Source: Pithys albifrons albifrons
Lineage: Eukaryota > Chordata > Aves > Passeriformes > Thamnophilidae
Assembly: GCF_047495875.1 (NCBI RefSeq)
Contig: NC_092461.1
Coordinates: 60,004,299-60,068,298 of the forward strand
DNA length: 64,000 nt
Direction: 5' to 3'
The notes beneath the pieces were generated by a model. The model searched no databases and had not been told where the DNA came from. It worked only from the letters and a program-made list of their open reading frames with translations. Position 1 is the first letter of the stretch, and each line of letters starts with the position of its first letter. Below are positions 1 to 13,482 of this stretch, in pieces. The position numbers and the translations under genes are program-made.

Positions 1-3000
1 AGTACAGTCATTGTATGCCAAACTGTTTATTTATGAAATCAAACTGCTTTTGTAGATACTTTCATTTCCATCTTCATTGAATCTTTTTTTATTTCTACTT
101 CATTAAAATTCACTAAAACAGAATTCTGAAAGACCAATAATTGGCACATAATATAAACACTGATTTGCTGGGTCAAAAATTAGCAGGAGTATGAGATTAC
201 ATATAAAATTCATAGATATTCCTTTTTTTTTCTTTTTTTTTTTCTTCTTCTCATGTCCCTCTAAGCCCCCAATTTTTAGATACTGTCCTGTGACACATAC
301 AGATTTGGTAGCACTACATGGTTGTCTAGGAAATTATCCTGGGTATACACTGCAATATATTTGAAAGTCCTGCAAGCAGCAATCTGCAGTATTTTCCAGT
401 ACCACTGAAACACATCTATTACAGTTTTCAGTTCCTAATATCACCTCTCACTTGTATGAATTTTTGATTCAGTCCTTGTAAATGCAAATTACCCCACTGA
501 TTGCAATAAGAATTTTTCTTGCTGTCTGTATTGTGAATATAAGATAAAGTTCAGAGACAGTGTAGCAGCTCCACAGTCCATGATCTTAAATCTCTATTTC
601 CATTAAGAGTACTGTTGTGTGGAATGCACAACACATTTTTTGACTCTGCATGATAATAATAACTGAAGAGATAAATTTTACAGTAATAGTAGTGGTAGAG
701 AGCCTAGAGGTGTTTCAGAGTCTTCATTACAGGAGAGGAGAAATGGGGTGAAGCTATAGCATCTTTTCCTTTGATTAATTCTTAAGAGAAAAGTCTATTA
801 GTTCTTCCAATAGCTGCTTTGCAAAGGAAGTGTGCACATTTGGAAAAGACAGCTTTTAGAAATAAGAGTCCCAGACTTATCAGAGCAAAACATTTAAAAC
901 ACAAACATGGTAAAGTTGTATGCCTTACTTCTATTATGAAAGTAATGAAAACACTGGGATTTAGCAGACTTCAAATACGTACAATGAAAATTCATTATGC
1001 TCAGTTTCTTCATTGTTGGATTTAATTTCTTACAAAATCCAGACTCTAAAATAGTAAAAGATACTTTTCTGTGACACTGAAGAATCCTCAGAAGTACGGC
1101 ACAGGTGATACATTTCAAGCAAGGCGCAGGTGATACATTTCAATACCATAATATGAAGAAATAAAATGGATATACTTTTTTAACTGAAACCAGTTCGGTT
1201 TTGTTTTGTTTGGGGTTTTTTTTAAGCTGCTTATAAGCTAAGAGAAAACAGACATCAAGCTAAATAGCACACAATTACGTTATTTTTGGTAAGGTTAAGA
1301 GACAGAGGTCTTTTTGTGCAGTACCAGTCCCAGAAATTTTTGCCTGTCTGGGATATGTCCTCTACCCTCTTTTCTGCCTGCTGATTACTAATGCGTTCCT
1401 GACTTGTGGTGGCGCAGGAATCTACAGTGGTGTACATACACTCCAGTACTGTCTGAGATACCAAAAGTTTGCTTAATTTGAGATGTAGTTATTTTAAATA
1501 ATAAATAGTAACACATGCATGTGAAATTGCATGCATTGCAGGAATGTTTCCATGTGGAATGTTATGTGACAGAGGGTGTGCATCTCTCAAAGGAAGGGAA
1601 AAATACATAAAGAAGTGACAGTTCCAAGGGGAAAAGAAAAAAAATAAAAGAAAAAGGTTAAATAAATGTGAAAAGCAAATACTTTCAATGAGAAAAAAAT
1701 AAACATAACTTACAGTTGACCCTGACCAGCTTTAATTTATGGGGTGAAAATGGGACACGCTCAAGCTATCTTATACAACCATAACACTGAAAACCATGCA
1801 CACATTTAGGGACTCAATAAGTGCACTATTTACTAGACAGATATTTTCATAACTACACCACGTGAATATCTTATTTCAGTTTAACATTACTACAGCTACA
1901 ATCAACCAATATTGTATCTGAAAATATACAGACACTGAATCATGGTATGCAGTGTCCAGGATAGAAATAAAAGCTTGTGAAGTCACCTTGAAAACACTTC
2001 TTCAAAGTAAACTTGATACAGTGGATAATATTAGAGACATTGTTTTTTTTCAATAAGTAAACACCACAGTCTTAGTATGTACCACCTCATCAATACTATT
2101 ATATAATACAGCTATACATGTAAAATGACAGAAGAATAGTTAAACTAAACATAATGAAGATGGAAATTGCACAAAATGAAGTAACATAGAAAGAGTATTG
2201 CTTATTTGTTCCTTTTATAAATAGTGTGAAATTATATAAAGCAGCTCCACTACTCAGAAAAGTCTCATGAAAGAGAATTTAAAATATTGTTATGGACCTA
2301 ATGACTTCTATATTTGTCCTGTTTCCTAATGAAATGTTGCATCTTTCAAAATGAAAGGAGAGCTCTGTTTTCTCCTCATACCATTAAGTATTTTGGGGTT
2401 TTTTATTAATATAATTCAAAATGCAGAATTTTATCCAATAGAAAGATGACAGGATTAAATTCCTAAAAGAAAAATTCTGCTTCTAAATGTGTTTACAAAA
2501 TAAACTCATCTGCAACATTACTACTTAAAGTATTGCAGCCACATGGGACTAAATAACTATTTTGTAAGTTCTGTGGGGTACTACAAAAACCCAGATGGCA
2601 TTAGGGTTTACATCTTTGCAATTCATTTTGTACTATGCATTTTAACCACAGTATGTTTTGGTAATACCAAATAAATATAAAAAACTAATCATTGACATTC
2701 CTTAAAGAAAATTAAACTGGGTCCCCACAGACATATTCAGGAAAAGCTTGAAGAAATAACTTCCTTAAAAACCCAAACAAACAAGGAAGTCATCATTTAG
2801 CACACTAAAGGTCAACTTTGTGTGTTGAGCTCAAGGGAACAGCAAGAAAGGAATTAAGCAAATTTGGAATTCTTTGATCTCAGTGGGAGCTGCAAATTCT
2901 TGGTGAATATGACCTCTAATGAAGAATGTTTCAGACATTATGTTATGTTCTGACCATTAGCAAATACACATATTTGAACTCTCACAGATAGAAGTAGTCC

Positions 3001-5499
3001 ATTATAAAGTAGCAAAACATATTATCCACATGCTGTTTCTCATGTATTAAACATGACAGCATAATGATTTGTGCAGTGTTTTTTCTGTAAAATTATGAGC
3101 TGCACATTCTCACTGAACCAGTCCTTGTCTTTTTCTTCAAACTTTCAAAACGTGTGTCAACAGCTGTTTTGTTGAGAAACTCTCAAGGTTTTATCTTGTT
3201 TGTTTTGCTTTTTTTTTTGCCTTTTTTTCCTAAAAAATGGATAATTCTTATTATTAGAGCAAACTCTAAAAACATAACTAAAAGTTATTGAAGGCAAATA
3301 CTCTCCTGATTTAGTATCTCTGGGTGACTTTCAGAGTTTATGTGATAAGAAATATATAGTTTGTGGACTCAGTACAACTTTAAATCAGCCTGACATTATA
3401 TGACATTAGATTGGGACTTATTTTGCCAAGTTGCACCATATTAACTCAAATTCTGTCTAGATCACCTTAATTCTACAGATCAATGCTCACACATGCAAAG
3501 AATGGGAATTGGACCACAAGCTTTTTAGTCCAAAGTAACCATTTAAATTCAGTACAACATCCTACCTATAGCAAATTATATTCCAATATTGTAAATAATT
3601 TATTTATTGGCTAAAGAAAATCTGTTCATGTCAAATTATTTTGTAGCCAGTGGTACATTTAATAATGAAGAAAAAGCTAAAAAGGGAGGATGTCAATCAA
3701 GCTCTGGCTCTTAAGAATGAAAACTGTTTATGAAAGGTGAAGTATACAATACTATAAACATGACACCTAATATTTTAAATACATTTTTATCAAATAAAAT
3801 CAATTAATTATTATTATTTAAACACAAAAAAATCCACATACAGTTTAATAAGTGCACTGGTTTTTAAAATGCTACCTGCAAACTTGCTTGCTGAAAGGTA
3901 CTGTATGAGTCTCTTTCACATCATGACAAGGCAAACTTCCTAATATCTTTGAGATCAATTTAACTCCACTCTAATTCTGTTTGAAGCTAAATGTTGATTC
4001 ATGTTTTTTTCAAAGGTGAATCTTTTTAAAGATGTCTACCCTTGAACAGCCTACTGACATATCTGTCAGAGTCACATGGATGCAGATGGAATTCTCACTG
4101 AGCAGGCATGTTTAAATGGAAAGATCGAAATTGTTAAATGTTTCAAGATCACTAGTAAGATGCTGTCTGCACTTAAAATAAATATGTCCTCATCCAAGGA
4201 GTGAAAATATAACAAAAGTAAACTAACCACTTGACTCACTTAAGCTCATAAGGACTGAATTTAGCAACATTGTCAGCTTAAGTTTTTCGTCACAGCGTGA
4301 TCAACTTCATTTAACCATCTATTGTCATCTTAGCTCATTAGAATTAATAGTTAGATTTTTTTTTCAACTATTCATTCCATTGTGGAAAAACCTACTACCT
4401 TGGAAATTGATATTTTCTCAATAATGGTTTTAACACGCTTATGCCTAAAGCATCAACAACAAATTGCTTTGAGCTACACTAGCAACAAACATTTTTTAAA
4501 AAAATGGTGACAAATATTTCTACAATTTGTCTTGAACAGCGAGCACTTTGGCTTCTCTTTACATAAAAAAATCCAACTACCTATGCAAGACTATCCATCA
4601 TAACATGATTTTGAAATATAGTCTCTCAGTCTTATTTTGAAAACTAGAATCAAACTTTCCCAAGACAGAGAAGGTTGCACCATTGCAAGAGACACATGAG
4701 ATATGTTCAGAAATCTTGATCAAAGACATCTATAGTAACATTAATCTTTCAACCCAAAATACACAGGGATCAAATCCTCATTAGCTTATTTACCATATTG
4801 AGTAGTTTTGGGAAGATAGAAATGGAAATGTAACAACATCAGTTATCAACACTGTTTAATTTGAAAAGTTCTGAGTTAGTCCTCAGTTTCCTCATATGAG
4901 CCAGTTTCCTCATATAATTTTAAGTTCAGCTGAAGCAAGTACCATCTAATACACTTCCTGCTGAGAAAGAAGGATAGGTTGTTATACACTGTAATTTTTT
5001 ACCTGGAAGACCTAGAGCTAGATGGAAACAATCTCTTACATCATATTCCAGTATAAATAGAGAGTTAGAATGTTTAAATATACTAAATATATATCTAATG
5101 TGCATAAATCCTGCTCTTGCCTTCACAACAGGCGTTGTCTGAGCCATCAGAGTCTGAAACACCTAAGTTTAGAGGTCTGCATGGTATCCAAGCTAATGGT
5201 ATGGACAACAGAGATCTAGTCAACACTTAGTTGCAGTAGTTAATTTGGTTACCAAATATTCCCTAAAGTAACACAAGACTCCAGATAGAGCTTCATAATA
5301 GTGTAAGATTTGGATATATCCTGTGCCATATTTGATATTCTGATAGCCCTGTCTATCAGAAATACTGTCATACATGCAGATTGGAACCAGATGGCCACAT
5401 GTGGACAACCTAATCAAGTTCAACTGAGTTCAAATAGCAATCCATCTTCTCAAATGTCAGTGTTTGTTTTACTATGGCCTAGAGTAGCTCAAATAACAA
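1..5499. other. AT-rich non-coding stretch, nothing recognised
   Basis: Reading frames are short and have no recognisable domains. I see only simple features: T-rich runs near 220-245, a T-rich run near 3205-3230, a 25-bp duplication at 1098-1142 and a short duplicated phrase (AGTTTCCTCATAT) near 4880-4915. No CR1 terminus, LTR edge or RNA gene was identified. It could be intergenic or intronic. Confidence 0.6.
1098..1142. repeat. 25-bp imperfect tandem duplication
   Basis: The phrase GGCACAGGTGATACATTTCAA is followed 25 bp later by the same phrase with one change (GGCGCAGG...). Two copies only. This looks like a local replication-slippage duplication and has no visible function. Confidence 0.75.
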
Positions 5500-6825
5500 A
5501 GAATATCACAGAATTACAGAATGTTGGAGGTTGGAAGATGCCCCATGGGATCAGCTAGTCCAACGCTTCTGCTCAAACAGGGTGCTTTACAGCAAATTGC
5601 CCAGAATCATGTCCTAGTTGGTTTGGAATATCTCCACCAACAGAAATTCCACAACTTATCATGGCAACATGCTCTAGTGTTTGACCACCCACACAGTAAA
5701 AAGCATTTTCTTACATTTAAGTGAAATTTTCTGTATTCTTAGTTGTGGCCACTGCCTCTTGTCCTGTCTACTGACAAGAGTTTGTTTCTTCTTCATTCTC
5801 TCTCATCAGGTGTCTGTATGCATTAGTAAGATCCTCCTGAGACATCTCTTCTCTCGCCTGAATAATCCCATTTTTTTCAGCTTCCTCTCATATGAAAGAG
5901 ACTTCACTTCCTTAATGCTTTTTGTACTGAAGAGCACAGAACTGAACACAGCACTCAAAGTGTAATCTCACGACTGCTGAGTAGAGGTGAAGGTTCACCA
6001 TCCTTGTCCTGCTGGCAATGCTCTTCAAAATACAGCCTAGTACACTGTTAGCCTTCTTAGCTGCCTGCTGTCTTTTGTTCAGCTTGCTGTTAACCAGGAC
6101 TTCAAGGTCTTTCTGTGAAGAACTTCTTTCCAGCTGTTCTTATATGGGTGCCTGGGATTATTATTCTCCAGGTGCAGGACTTTGCATTTCCCCTTGTTGA
6201 ACATCATGAGATTCCCATCAGCTCAGTTCTTCATTCTGTCAAGATCCCTCAAAATGGCATCCAAATTGCTGTATCAGCCACTTCTTGCAGTTTTTTAATC
6301 ATTTGTGAACTTGCTGGGGATTTATTCTGTCCCACTGTCCAGGTCATTAATGAACATGTCAAACAGTACTGGCCCCAGTACCAATCCCTGGAGTACACTA
6401 CAAGTTACTTGCCTCCAAGTGGACTTCATGCCACTTATCATAACCTTCTGGACCCAGCAGTTATGCCAGTTTTCAATCTACATCACTGCCCACCTATCTA
6501 ACCTGTGATTTGTCAACTTGCCTATGTTATTGGAGACAGGGTCAAAGACTTTACTAAAACCAGTGTAAAGAACACTTACTGCTCTCCTGTTGTCTTCCAA
6601 GTTAATCAATCCATTTTAAAACATTGGTTAAGCATAATTTCCCATTTGTAAACCCTTGCTGCTTATGCCAAATTATCTTCATGACCTTTGAGTGTTTGGA
6701 GATGCTTTCAAGGACTAGTTGTTCCATGACATTTACAGGGATTCAAGTGATGGTGACTAGCCTGTGGTTCCTCAAATCTTCCTTTTCACCCTTCTTGAAG
6801 AATATTTCACACTATAACACTTGAA
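5500..6825 (-). mobile_element. CR1 LINE, 5'-truncated, minus strand
   Basis: The left edge carries the reversed CR1 terminus (TCACAGAATTACAGAATG) followed by the reverse complement of the CR1 3' UTR and the C-terminal half of the CR1 reverse transcriptase. Recognisable phrases include those around 5560-5640 and the tract at 6160-6420 that is antisense to the polymerase core. The frame is broken by many stops and indels, so it is a dead copy. Its divergence from the CR1 consensus as I remember it suggests an old subfamily. The homology fades near 6812-6825, which I take as the 5' truncation point. The plus-strand frames across it are antisense shadows and do not represent genes. Confidence 0.88.
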
Positions 6826-8287
6826 TTTACATGTCTTAATCTGTGTTTGAATTCCACTACTCTACAGATATAAAAAAAATGTAGGAAAATCTAGAAAAGC
6901 ACACAGGGAATCAACCTGGTATATAGCCCCAAAACAGGATAGCCTCTGTATTTCATTAAAAAGGTTTTTATTACAAAGCACAGTTTATATTTAATTAATA
7001 TTTGTCTGGCATGAAAGCTATGAGACAGAAATCACTACCATACCCTATTGCCATATAGGATCATATAACCTGTTCCCAAATCCACGTGAAATATTGTTTG
7101 GGAAGCAGAGAAACTCTAATTGCACTCATACACAATGAAATCCCTAGGAACTTTTCAATTTCATGTCTTTGGGTCACCTGTCTCATAAAGCCTTTCACTC
7201 TCCTATATCAGTATGGCTACCCCTAAAGCATAATGACTGCAAAAAAAACAAAACCATGAGAAAATTTATTCAAAATTTAAACAAAAATACCTGACTCTAG
7301 GATCCTTCATTTGGTGTCTTGATTAAGTCTTTCCATTGCTGCATGTTTATATGTAGAACACATTTTCTCAATAAACACTGAAGCAGCTTTTTCTTTTTTC
7401 CTTCAAAAGAAATAAAAAAGGAAAATTACTCATTTAATCTCTTTACTGCAGAATCTGACTTTAACAAATCACAAAATGTCACAGCTATCACTGGCACCCT
7501 TGAGAAATTATATTCCTCCCTGGTATTAGTACAGCTTGGAGATCACATCTTCATGGGATCTGGAGCACGTGATTGGTGCCCTCAGGTTTTATGGTTACTT
7601 ACGTCTGCAGAGACTATTATCTGTCAAGTAACATTGCAGTTTAAGCTATTCTTTTTTCAATAAAAGTTGCAGCCTTGGTCTTTAAACCAATTGTTAGCAT
7701 GCTGTATATTCTGCCTGCACCTTCCACAGTGGCAAGCACATTGTCTTGAGTATTTATACGCAGCTTTAGTGTTCTTTTCACAACACAAACTGTGCAGCCA
7801 TTATTGAATTACATGACCTACTTAAACGAGCTAGTCCAAATTGCACCCTCAAACACACAACCAAAAGTTTCATTGGATACAGTCTTAGTAGATTCAATGG
7901 GAGCTGATCTCTGATTTGTATCTGAGGGCAGAATGTGACCCACTGCATCCATTAACTGCCCTGAGTCTGTATAGCTCTTTATCAACTTGGAGAGGAAAGA
8001 CACAGATTAATGGACAGAGAATGAAAGAGTGAAAAAAACAGGGTTCTTGAAGGTTTCTGATGAACTGAGAGACCGAACAAAACAGCTGGAAAAAGATGTA
8101 GAAAAATGCTAAAATCTTTAAAAGGACGACAAAGTACTTCTCCTTGTCAACACTTTGAAATGTAAAAATAGTTGGCTTATTTTATTGCTATCATATTATA
8201 ATATTATTAAAATTACCTTTTATTTCAACTCAGGGGAAAATTGCAATAAGGTTAGGGATTTCTTTTTGCAAAAAATATAAAGCTTTG
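6826..8287. other. AT-rich non-coding stretch, nothing firmly recognised
   Basis: There is no coding signal. A phrase near 7890-7945 (TCAATGGGAGCTGATCT) resembles wording seen in very old amniote interspersed repeats, but I cannot assign it to a family. Confidence 0.5.
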
Positions 8288-8345
8288 TCTCAGAATGGCT
8301 TGGGTTGGAAGGGAATTTAAAGATCATCTCGTTGATCATCCAGTC
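8288..8345 (-). mobile_element. CR1 3'-end fragment, about 60 bp
   Basis: The sequence starting CAGAATGGCTTGGGTTGGAA and continuing into GATCATC matches the reversed last 60 bp or so of CR1. The extreme octamer end is degraded. It is a severely 5'-truncated copy or a remnant. Confidence 0.7.
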
Positions 8346-11300
8346 TTGATAGATTTGGTTCTGTTTATTTAAAGTAAAATAACCAGGATGTGCTGCGGTT
8401 ATTAAACCTCATAAAAATTCAAAATTAAAATTAAAAATGAATTTAAATGTTTGGTATAAAATAAAAATATATTAAACTTTAACATGAGGTTTTGACAAAA
8501 AATAGGTAGCTTAATGAATTCAGATTTCTAAAAGAAGTGATTCTGAGTTATATACAGAAAAATATGGGATAGTTTAGAGCAGTTTCTTGCAAGGAGATTG
8601 CCTTAATAAAACAATAAAATAATAACAACATGTTTTATGCACTTAGCACTGTAAAATCTAGAGAACTGATTACAATCATGAACTCAGACTGAAATTTTTG
8701 AAAGTGTTCAAGAGGGACATTCGGATAATCTGCTTAAACCTCAGATGTGCACTTGGTTTGGAGGACTGAAGTTAGGTGGTTTGATCCCTCCTGGATCGCC
8801 AGAGAGAGTGACAGGCATTTGTAGGAAAATGCTTTAAAAACTTCCCTCACCCCTTCTTGGGTCAAGCCCCTAAATCAGTAAAGCTTGTAATAAATTAGCT
8901 TGTGCATTAACATTATGACACAGTGAATTATTTCAGAGCCCTGACCTAAAAAACTAGTCCCTGCTCATCCCACTGGATGGCCAAAGAGGGAAAGTACAAA
9001 ACCCAGCAAACTGGGAACCCTATCAAAACCACAGAGTTCAGGTTTATGTCTCAGGCTCTGCTCTCATAGGGTTCAATGTCCACCCACTTTTACAGAGGCA
9101 GGCACCTACGGCTACATTTTCTCATAAAGGGAGATGGAGCAGAAAGTGCTGTGGCTGAGCTTTGCTTCAGCACCCACCACTGCACTAGGAGAATGCTCAG
9201 GCAGGATAATCAACTCAGCGGCAAGGTGCACCTCCACGCCTTGCCAAGAAAAAGGTGAACCTGAAGCTGAGACTCAGTGGCCCCACAGTAGTTGCTGTTT
9301 TTTAAATCTCAACCCATCTTGTTTTCTATCTCTTTTATGCTGCATTTCTCTTAATGCAGAATGAAATAAACATCATGAAATTACATATTCTACAGGTGAA
9401 GATCTCCATTTCAAGAGGTATAAAAGTTCACAGGAAAACAGTCTAGTCCTGGTCTGTATGATAACCTACCCTTAATTTTTTGAGATGCAGAGCTTTAGGA
9501 GTTGCACCACAACAGTAGCAATGAACTTCTTCAGGTGCTGTACACCAGGCATGAAAATTCTTGGTTAGAAAGGGTAGTTGCATTGAGTTCTCACAGATTT
9601 TAAAAGGGTTACTTAGGTCATTAATGCCTTCTCAATAGCCACACAGTTATTCTCCATAAAAGAAAACACACACCGTTAAAAATTATTAAATAAATTGTTT
9701 TACCAATGTATTGCAGGGTGGAGGTTGAGTCCATTATCCTTGAGAAAAAATTCATCTATTTTAACAGATGTTTCTGACAAATATTTCATACCTATTTTTT
9801 ATTCTTACTAATTAGAATAAAACCTGTATGACATACCATTATATTTAGGCCTTCACCATTGTTTGAATTTTAAAGAAATAAAGCATCATTATAACCTTAA
9901 CAACCTATCAAAAATAAAGCAATGCCAATTTAATTGTTTCTGAGGCTTGCACTAAAGGGGGAAAAAGAATCACTTAAAAACTTGTTATATAATGCATATG
10001 GCTCAAGGTTTGTATTATCTGGATTCAAACACAAACGTTTTCAAAAATAACTTTCAAGTATTAAAGTGTTTTCAATAGAATTACTGCCTTCAGCTTGTTT
10101 TAACACAGAATATGAGACTCTTTTCAAGTTAATGGAGAAATTCGCTCATCTCTTTCTTTATTATCAGGCAAAGATAAATAAGTCTTTTTCAGTCAATCTG
10201 CTGAGATAACTTGTGCCCATGCCGAAAGGTGATCTGTTCTAATCAACTTCGTGAAGTCTGATGGAATTACACTGAACATATTTCATACCTGACACAACTA
10301 CAGAATGATACAGTTCAGGACAAACATTGGTGACCTGAATAATACATGACAGACAGATGACCGGGTGAGAAAAGTAATTTTTCACCTACACCACTTGAGT
10401 TTCTTTATTAAAGGCTGAGACATATTTGATGGAAAGAAGGCTGCTTTGCCAGCTAAAAGCTGGTGTGTTTTATTAATAGCTCAGTCAGTATTCCCTTGCC
10501 ATTTTACTACTTGAAACACTATTTTGACAATAAAATACTACATGCATCTAGTTTGCATGGAAAGTATCATAGAAAATACCACTAATACTGCTAAAGAGAA
10601 AAATAAAGACTTAAGAAATTAAAGTTGTTAATTATTTAACTGTTAATCCTTAATATCTGCACATATATTAAAATCAATGTAAAAATTATGACAAAGAAGA
10701 AAGAGATTCAGGAAAGAAAACAGCTTCATAACCACAGAAGAATATGACAAATATCTGTAAATGGGTAGAAATTATCTTTCCCATGAGCTTTCAAGTAGAT
10801 ACAATACAATTAAGAAGAAATGTACTTTTAATCCAAGGCAAGTAAATTTTGCCTCAACAATACAATTTTGTTTATGTGACTTAAATAGTGTTTAATGTTT
10901 AAGGTTAAACGTTTAAGGTTAAATGTAGGACAAACAATAATATCTTAGAAATTGGCCTGTGAAAAAGTAGACTGCCTCAAATATTTCTGTGTCTGAAACC
11001 ATACCAAGTTTTACTCTTGACTATATTTTTCCTTTGCAGACAGCAGCCAGGACAAATAGTTTTCATAGTGTGTGACACCAGTGATTCCAAAGGCTAGACA
11101 GAGAGCACATGATCACATTGTACTAATAATTCTTGTTCCATAAATGTAATAAGTGGGGCCCTTCCACCCATCACTGCTATCATGAACTCTCAGAAATGTC
11201 TTTCCTATGCTCAAAAATTCTTAAAATTTTAAATGAAATCTCAGAAACTTCTTGTGATGTTGTTCTACTTGCTGTAACAGAAAAACACATCATATACATT

Positions 11301-13204
11301 TAAAGTACATGTCTTCAGTCATTTCTTTTATGGTAGCCTTTTGAAGCTAATTGAATGCACAGGTCATACTGAAAATACTCTAGAAGTTGCTGTAATGTGA
11401 GTACAAAACTGATCGTAGACCTAGCAAGCAAATATCACTATATAGTCATAGATATTCAGGAAAAAGAATAAGAACCTGTTCTTTGATACAGGAAAATGCA
11501 CAAAACTTGACCTGAAGGAAATAAAATTAAGTATGCAGTGTATGATATTGGACAGGTTTAGCTAACACTGGAAGTGCTGCATAATTTTACAAGATTTACG
11601 TACAGTTTTAAAGAAGGTATAATGCTTAGCCAAATTTACAATCAAACAATTTAGAAAAATTAGACACAACTGTAATCTAAATTTGCCCTAGATCTGAAAA
11701 TGGCTTTAAAGTTCTCTGCTCTTCTAAATATATAACACAAATACCATTTTTCACTCAGGAAGATTAGCTTTTCAGGCTTTATTAAGTCTTGACTTTTCAG
11801 ACATAAGTAGAACAGCCACACAGAAATTATTTCCTCTCACATGCCCATGGTGTCTTTGTGATAACCTAACTACAATACAAAGTCCTTCATGTCTGTAAGC
11901 CTCAGAATCTCTGACGAAGCCCCAAGCCCTCCTAACTTGGATCAGCTTAGCTGAATGCAGTTTAGATGAAGCTGAAGAAGGGGTCTTATTAAGCATAATA
12001 TATAAGGAATTACCTGAATAAAGTTACACAGATAAATTTTCCCAAATTGAATGTTTCATCAGCTCTTTGTAATATTTAATAAGCCAAAAACGTGATCCAT
12101 AATGTGCAAAAACCAGTTCAAAATCAAAAATGTTGTGCAAAGGTATCTTTAAAGCAATATTCAGAATAATACTGTAGATCATAAACTCTTGCTGAGAGGA
12201 GATAGACTGCAATGCTCAAATGCTGAGAGGGTTCTCCAGATCCAGTACAGTTACTGGGAAAGCAGGGAAAAAATTTTTGGTAGGTGTTTTCAGGCTAATG
12301 AAGAATATGATATCTAAAAAGCCCCCACAGTATCCAGTACCCAGTGGTTTTCTGGATGGAACTTGAACCTAAATCTCCTGAGTCCAATCATTAATCCTCA
12401 GCATCAAACATGACACCATATATATGCACACACACACTTTTAAATCAGAGAAGGAGTCTGCTGAAAAATGTTTGTTTTTCATCACAATAACACAGGCAAG
12501 TTAAAACCTAACTTGTTTCAAAAAAAGAACTTATTGGTTTCTGTATGTGATTCTGCCGCTGCTTTAGTTAAACAGAATGAGGTGCAATTTAAAAATTTTC
12601 TAACTTGGATGACTCTTACTAAAGCAGCTGCATCACATGGACCATTGTTTTTCTGAACTGAAAAGATATTCTTCATCTTTGAAAAATTTCAAACACAAGA
12701 ATATTTGATTTGTGAAAATAAGGCCTATTTCCTTCTCATCAAAATACAGATTTCCTCTCAATCTGAACACTTTTTTCCTGGAATGGTACATTTAGTTTAT
12801 GTCTTTCCATATGAATGAACCTGAGGTTCATTGATTGAGTTTTAGAGTGTAATTCATCTGCCAGAGGCCGTTGGCAACAGCAGTGAATAAGCTGAGCTGT
12901 CTATGGGTTCCTCTAGGAATTAAAGAAATCTGGCTTGAAGTCCTCATATGCAAACATGGGTAAAACAACCCCAAAACTTTTCTAGTAATCTTTGGAAGTA
13001 ATTTTCTTTCATCCTGTAACAACTGAATTTATATATAAAGCAGAAATACCCAAACTCCTTTGAAGTAGGCAAGTTATACCACATTATGAATATAATTAAG
13101 TCAATATTAAGTTAAAAATTTCTTGAGAGCAATTTGGGGACCAAGAAGAAAGAACCCTCACATCAAACCAGGCCCAGGGGTGTGCAGTGGACAGTCCTGG
13201 CATA
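8346..13204. other. Non-coding stretch with a possible ancient repeat at 8690-9300
   Basis: The AT content is high apart from 8690-9300, which is less AT-rich and contains phrases such as GGCACCTACGGCTACATTTT that I associate with old amniote interspersed repeats. The longest frames inside (76 aa, 74 aa) show no known domain. A short near-repeat (GTTTAAGGTTAAA) lies at 10899-10924 and a CA run at 12429-12438. Confidence 0.45.
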
Positions 13205-13482
13205 AAATACAGTTTTCCAAGGGCGTGTAAGGATAGGACAAGGGGAAATGTATTTGAAGTGAACGAGGGTAGATTTAAATCAGATATTAAGAAGAAATTC
13301 TTTACTCAGAGGGTGGTGAGCAACTGGAAGAAGTTGCCCAGAGAAGTTTTGGATGCCAAATCCCCCAGTGTTCACGGCCAGGTTTGATGGAAACCTGAGA
13401 AACTCAGTCTAGTGGAGGGTTGAAACTAAATAATCTTCAAAGTCCCTTCCAACCCAAACCATTCTAAGATTCTATGATGTGA
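13205..13482 (+). mobile_element. CR1 3'-end fragment, plus strand
   Basis: The segment encodes a decayed piece of the CR1 ORF2 C-terminus. The patterns DRTRGN, FFTQRVV and NWKKLPREVLD correspond to the conserved DRTRGN/FFT.RV/HWNRLPREVV tail of CR1. It then runs into the CR1 3' end (CCATTCTAAGATTCTATGAT) at 13461-13480. The final repeat unit is shortened to GATGTGA. It is a 5'-truncated, non-functional copy. Confidence 0.85.

Noticed and set aside
5681..6824. Several plus-strand frames of 60-128 codons
   Set aside because: They are antisense to a CR1 copy and have no domain of their own.
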